From: Spirochaetaceae bacterium
Lineage (GTDB): Bacteria; Spirochaetota; Spirochaetia; WTKD01
Assembly (NCBI GenBank): GCA_011524535.1
Contig: WTKD01000006.1
Location: 167,601-231,600 of the forward strand
Direction: 5' to 3'
DNA length: 64,000 nucleotides
Each line of letters opens with the position of its first letter. Positions within the stretch are counted from its first letter, which is position 1. Of this stretch, positions 59,795 to 64,000 are shown piece by piece. The notes beneath the pieces were generated by a model. That model did no database searches. It saw only the letters and a list, made by a program, of their open reading frames with translations, and was not told the origin of the DNA. A program made the position numbers and the translations under genes.

Positions 59795-60376
59795 TTAGAC
59801 TAAATCACACGCTTCGGGAGGCATCCAGTGATGGTCTTTCCCATTCCATTTTACATTACAACCGATAGGGTTTGTTAATTGGATTCTTGGCTGTTTTTTT
59901 GCGACAAGGTCAGAAAGAACAAGATCGAGGGTGAATTTTTTAGAAAGTTGGGCATTTCTGGGGTTGTCTACGGCTTGCCCACAATAAACCAGAGTTCTAG
60001 ATGTGTCAAAAACGAAAAAATGAGGCGTACGTAATGCACCATAGATGCGTGCTATCTCTTGAGATTCATCATATAAGTAAATCCACGGGAATGTGTATTT
60101 TTCCATACGTGCTACCATATGATCAAAACTATCTTCAGCGTATGTGTTTTTTGAATTGCTATTAATGGCAACAAATCGAACCCCTTGGGGAGCAAATGTC
60201 TCTGCACTTCTTCGGGTATCTTCGTCCGATCCGGTTACATAGGGACAGTGATTACAAGAGAAAAAAATAACAAGGATTTTTGCGTCTGAAAATGATTCGA
60301 GCGTGTACGAGTTTCCGTCGGTTGCGGGGAGAGAGAAGTTAGGAGCTTTTGATCCAATTGCTAATGTAAAGGGCAT
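59795..60376 (-). CDS. Thioredoxin-fold redoxin (AhpC/TSA-like) protein
   Basis: [65 protein letters not shown]. Confidence 0.85.
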   Translation of the reverse strand: MPFTLAIGSKAPNFSLPATDGNSYTLESFSDAKILVIFFSCNHCPYVTGSDEDTRRSAETFAPQGVRFVAINSNSKNTYAEDSFDHMVARMEKYTFPWIYLYDESQEIARIYGALRTPHFFVFDTSRTLVYCGQAVDNPRNAQLSKKFTLDLVLSDLVAKKQPRIQLTNPIGCNVKWNGKDHHWMPPEACDLV

Positions 60377-60440
60377 AACAGAACGACAAATCGCCTAAGC
60401 AATCATAGCAAATAGCCGTAGTTTTAGGTAGTACAACGGT

Positions 60441-61583
60441 ATGTGGTTACGTTTTATTATCTGGTTTAAAACTTCACGTTTCGCGATTTTCTTGTATTTT
60501 TCGGCTATCGTTCTCCTTGTTAGTGGGGTTATTGTGTTGATTGAATCAGCTGAAAACAATATGTTTCGGACATTTGGAGATGGATTATGGTGGGCGATTG
60601 TGACTTTGAGCACAACTGGATATGGTGACTTAATTCCAGTAACAAGAAGCGGGAGAATTATCGCAGCGATGCTCATCCTTGTTGGGGTTGTAGGAACCAG
60701 CGTGTTTTCTGGATATTTTGCTTCCTTATTGGTGGAGAGAAGAACTACATATAGGAGAGGACTTATGCAAATTAATCTGATAAAAGATCATATTGTTATA
60801 TGTGGATGGAGAGGAACGGAGATGCCGGGATTTGTAAGTCGTGTGCTTGTACAGAACGAAAATATATCAGCAAGGCAATGTGTTGTAATTACATCGGTCG
60901 ATCCATCGCAATTTGATGAATGCTATAGTATCCCTGAATTGAAAGAACTACGATTTGTGCATGGAGATATCTTTTCGGAAGAAACGTTAAAACGTGGAAA
61001 TGTAAGCAAAGCAAGGAAGGTTATTGTTATACCCGAACCCGAAGTGTCTGGCGCAGAAAGCGACTCCCGTGTGATTATGACGGTTCTTGCATTACGTAGT
61101 ATTTCTCGAGACGTATATATCATCGCTGAACTGAATGACGTTCAATATGCTGATCAGCTTCGAAGAGCAGCCTGTGACGAAGTAATTTTTTCTAAAGAAG
61201 TCCAGCAAAATATAGTCGCCTGCGCCTCTCGAACCGTTGGGTTGAGTAATATCGTGCTTGAATTACTCTCACGAGAAGGAGAGGCTCATTTTAGTACCGA
61301 GCGTATCGCAGATAAATACATTTCGGGTACATTTAAAGCGTTTAGGCTTCAGTTTTCACACGATTCGCGATTAGTCCTTGGTGTTCTCGAACATTCGGGT
61401 AATCCAGCTCTCATGAAAATGAACGCTATACGAGAAGCCCAAAAAACAGCGAATACATCACAATTGATAGATAATCTCACCCAAGTGCGCACGCTTCGTG
61501 TGCATAATCCTGTTTTTTTGCCGGATGATTCGTATATTATCAAACCCTATTCGCGTGTAATGTATGTGGAGCGGAATACATGA
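60441..61583 (+). CDS. Two-TM potassium channel with TrkA-N/RCK domain
   Basis: TM1, pore helix and filter GLWWAIVTLSTTGYGDLIPVT, TM2, then HIVICGWRGTEMPGF (RCK nucleotide-binding fold). Confidence 0.92.
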   Translation: MWLRFIIWFKTSRFAIFLYFSAIVLLVSGVIVLIESAENNMFRTFGDGLWWAIVTLSTTGYGDLIPVTRSGRIIAAMLILVGVVGTSVFSGYFASLLVERRTTYRRGLMQINLIKDHIVICGWRGTEMPGFVSRVLVQNENISARQCVVITSVDPSQFDECYSIPELKELRFVHGDIFSEETLKRGNVSKARKVIVIPEPEVSGAESDSRVIMTVLALRSISRDVYIIAELNDVQYADQLRRAACDEVIFSKEVQQNIVACASRTVGLSNIVLELLSREGEAHFSTERIADKYISGTFKAFRLQFSHDSRLVLGVLEHSGNPALMKMNAIREAQKTANTSQLIDNLTQVRTLRVHNPVFLPDDSYIIKPYSRVMYVERNT

Positions 61584-62077
61584 ACATAGAAGAATTTTTT
61601 CAAAACATACAACAGGTATCCTTTTTTAAGGGATTGCTTAAGAATGAAGAATTTCTTGACAGATTACACTCCTATTGTAAAAAGAAAATATTTCCGATCA
61701 ACGATGTTATAATTCATGAGGGTGAGAGAGGTGGGACAATGTACATGGGCATATCCGGGTCGATAGAAGTCAGCAAAATGACAAGAGCTGGGGATATTTT
61801 TACATTGAGCCCATCCTACAACGCTTGCGGAGTAACTTTTGGGGAGTTATCCATGATAGACAATGTTAAACGATCGGCCACGGTTTCTGCGACGTCAAGG
61901 AGCGAGTTCTATACTATTGAAAAGAAATTTTTTGAAGCCCTGTGTAGGGATTTTCCAAATGAAGGAATGCTTATTATGGAAAAACTTGCCCGGAGGTTGT
62001 CGGGCTATCTTCGAGAAACCAATGATAATATGCTCGCTTTATTCGATGCACTTGTTGACGAAGTAAAGTATTCGTAA
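61580..62077 (+). CDS. Stand-alone cyclic-nucleotide-binding (CNBD/Crp-fold) protein without DNA-binding domain
   Basis: INDVIIHEGERGGTMYMGISGSIEVSK; phosphate-binding-cassette-like FGELSMIDNVKRSATVSA; 165 aa, no HTH; ATGA overlap with the channel gene. Confidence 0.9.
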   Translation: MNIEEFFQNIQQVSFFKGLLKNEEFLDRLHSYCKKKIFPINDVIIHEGERGGTMYMGISGSIEVSKMTRAGDIFTLSPSYNACGVTFGELSMIDNVKRSATVSATSRSEFYTIEKKFFEALCRDFPNEGMLIMEKLARRLSGYLRETNDNMLALFDALVDEVKYS

Positions 62078-62091
62078 CGCTATTCTAAGAA

Positions 62092-63876
62092 TTACCATCC
62101 ACCAAAGAGAGGAGCCTCTCCTAAATCTTCGAGATTAGTATCAAGTACATTGCTCCTTCGCCCCTCTAAACTAATATCGAGTATTCTCATTGAGGTATAT
62201 TGCTCGCCGTTGAACGTCACTCCTCCATATGCATTTTCTACAAACCTGCTTCCCGATATGAGTCCAAACGAATTTGAATCTCCGCTAATCCTGCGAACAC
62301 TGACATTGTATTCTATCGTGTTATCTGTTGTGACAAGTATGCCCATATTCCTATTACCCACAATGCCTCCTCCGTAACTGAGAGAAGTTATGTAGACAGG
62401 AAGAGTTATTTCCCCTACGTTGCCAGAAGCGATTACTCCGCCGTGCATAACTCCGACCATGCCCCCAACATTATTTCCAGTTTCACTGGTCAGTGATCCA
62501 AGTGATACATTGTGTTCAAGGGTTCCGCTGATCATTTCTCCGACTATTCCACCGACATTATCCGAATGTGAGATGATCGTTCCAGAATTGGTGTTTTGTG
62601 AAAGTATTCCGTTGTCCATTATGCCAATAATGCCACCGATTCCGTCGCCTTTTCCATCCAGAACTCCTAGGTTATTGTTCCCTTCGAGGAAGGTTTCGGT
62701 GCCGACGAATAGTCTTCCAAGTATTCCGCCGCCAGCCCCTTGTGATACGAGTATGGCACCTTTGTTTGTGCTGTTTCGTATTGCACTTTGTTGGTACATA
62801 GAGCCAGCTATACCACCGATGTTTTCTTTTTTTGTACTAATAGAACCTTCATTCGTAAAGTTTGTTATGGTTCCACTGATAAATAGACCTGCGGCGCCTC
62901 CGGTATTGAATATTTCACTGTAAATTCTCCCTTTGTTTGAGCTGTTCGATATAGTTCCGGTCAGCGCTAATCCCACAACCCCTCCAATGCCAACAACTCT
63001 TTCAGAAGAAATTCTAGATGTTTGTATAGTGGCTTCATTTCTTACCGTGTCTAGTCTACCGGTTTGTATCCTCCCAACGATGCCACCAACATGCTCTAAG
63101 CCACGTACCGTTCCACTAACCGATATAGATTGAATTATTCCATTCATCAATAACCCAGATATAGCACCGACACTTGTGTGTCCTTCTATTACTACATTTT
63201 CAAGGGCTAGATCTGTTACGATAGGAGCCTCGGGGTTATTTGCTTCGACGATTTCGAATAACCCAGAAGCGGCTCGAGAAGGACCGATATTATTCACATA
63301 TAAATCGGTTATTTTCTTATCATTTCCGTTAAATACGCCTGAAAAAGCATTGTACACGGCATAATCTGTAAATGATCCAATCGGTTCGTATTCGGGCAGA
63401 GAAACTCGATGTTCCTTATTGCATAACAACTGAGGCATGTGGATATCTTCTGTGAGGATGTATTTCCCTGCGAGGACACTTGATTGATAGTCGATACTTG
63501 CGGTAGATGAAATGATTCGAATGTCTTCTGTTTCTGTCATTTCTTTCCAGGTCTCTGCTGTTACGTTTGAGTATACGATCAAGATAGGTCCACTGGAAGC
63601 TTCTCCGAGGAGTTGTAGTTCTTTCCAATCTGAGATTTCTATACCGGCATTATCTGCTCCCCAGTTATTTTCACGCCATGATCTTATCGTTTCGTATTGA
63701 TATTGTGGGGTGTATTCCAATAATTCTTCTAGGCAGTATTCGCTATTAATTCCAGGGGAGCGAAGAGTTGCACCGATATCTCCTATGGTCATATCGGTGC
63801 ATGAAATCGAAAATACTGCTTTTATGCAAATCAAAATCGCTGTGAACATTGATCGCATTTTTCCTACGATACGCAT
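62092..63876 (-). CDS. GLUG-motif repeat surface/secreted protein
   Basis: Many GGIVG/GGIIG/GGMVG repeats alternating with NxG(x)I strands; FSGVFNGNDKKITDLYV; possible lipobox SISC; C-terminus PLFGGW. Confidence 0.85.
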   Translation of the reverse strand: MRIVGKMRSMFTAILICIKAVFSISCTDMTIGDIGATLRSPGINSEYCLEELLEYTPQYQYETIRSWRENNWGADNAGIEISDWKELQLLGEASSGPILIVYSNVTAETWKEMTETEDIRIISSTASIDYQSSVLAGKYILTEDIHMPQLLCNKEHRVSLPEYEPIGSFTDYAVYNAFSGVFNGNDKKITDLYVNNIGPSRAASGLFEIVEANNPEAPIVTDLALENVVIEGHTSVGAISGLLMNGIIQSISVSGTVRGLEHVGGIVGRIQTGRLDTVRNEATIQTSRISSERVVGIGGVVGLALTGTISNSSNKGRIYSEIFNTGGAAGLFISGTITNFTNEGSISTKKENIGGIAGSMYQQSAIRNSTNKGAILVSQGAGGGILGRLFVGTETFLEGNNNLGVLDGKGDGIGGIIGIMDNGILSQNTNSGTIISHSDNVGGIVGEMISGTLEHNVSLGSLTSETGNNVGGMVGVMHGGVIASGNVGEITLPVYITSLSYGGGIVGNRNMGILVTTDNTIEYNVSVRRISGDSNSFGLISGSRFVENAYGGVTFNGEQYTSMRILDISLEGRRSNVLDTNLEDLGEAPLFGGW

Positions 63877-63895
63877 CGATCTTGTTCTTTAATTA

Positions 63896-64000
63896 TTACC
63901 ATCCACCAAACAGAGGCTTTCCTCCAGATAATGGACTTCCATTCGCATCTTGAACAATACTTGAGCCTATATCGTATATGTATTGTGAGGTGTAGGTGGG
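63896..64000 (-). CDS. C-terminus of an upstream paralogous protein (truncated by window edge)
   Basis: Minus strand translates ...PTYTSQYIYDIGSSIVQDANGSPLSGGKPLFGGW*; shares PLFGGW* with the 62092-63876 product. Confidence 0.7.
   Translation of the reverse strand, partial: PTYTSQYIYDIGSSIVQDANGSPLSGGKPLFGGW

Noticed and set aside
62420-62923. 167-aa + strand ORF, Pro/Ile-rich
   Set aside because: Antisense to the GLUG repeat gene; its periodic PP motifs are the complement of Gly-rich repeats, so it is a compositional artefact.

Overview
This 64 kb window looks like a chromosomal segment from a spirochaete-like bacterium. The taxonomy is inferred from the BesABC-like efflux operon, the many relaxed-lipobox lipoproteins and the gene content; it has not been tested. 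The window is densely coded and mostly housekeeping: transketolase C-terminus, RadA, RlmE, PurB, GroEL, YajC-SecD-SecF, FtsK, AroDE fusion, UvrB, HtrA, HflK-HflC, MurE, Ddl, DinB, DapL and Cdd. Transport and envelope genes include TolC-adaptor-RND plus a PII-like fourth gene, TctCBA, CDF and a GltS-like carrier. There are also several orphan lipoproteins and membrane proteins. I saw no CRISPR array, rRNA, convincing tRNA, prophage or transposase. The observations most worth follow-up are: (1) a two-TM K+ channel with a TrkA-N/RCK domain, translationally coupled to a separate soluble cyclic-nucleotide-binding protein with an intact-looking phosphate-binding cassette, which may be a split cNMP-regulated channel; a class III cyclase is encoded in the same window; (2) an ERMP1-like architecture (degenerate M28-like domain, multi-TM, C-terminal extracytoplasmic domain) in an unannotated 707-aa protein; (3) a hairpin-less RND adaptor in an operon with a PII-like protein; (4) tandem GLUG-repeat paralogs sharing a PLFGGW C-terminus; (5) a roughly 620-bp intergenic region with two adjacent hairpins and a possible 41-aa ORF; (6) an orphan envelope operon of a coiled-coil protein, a small secreted protein and an SBP-like protein, divergent from an adenylate/guanylate cyclase. 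All functional statements come from reading motifs by eye; no database search was run.
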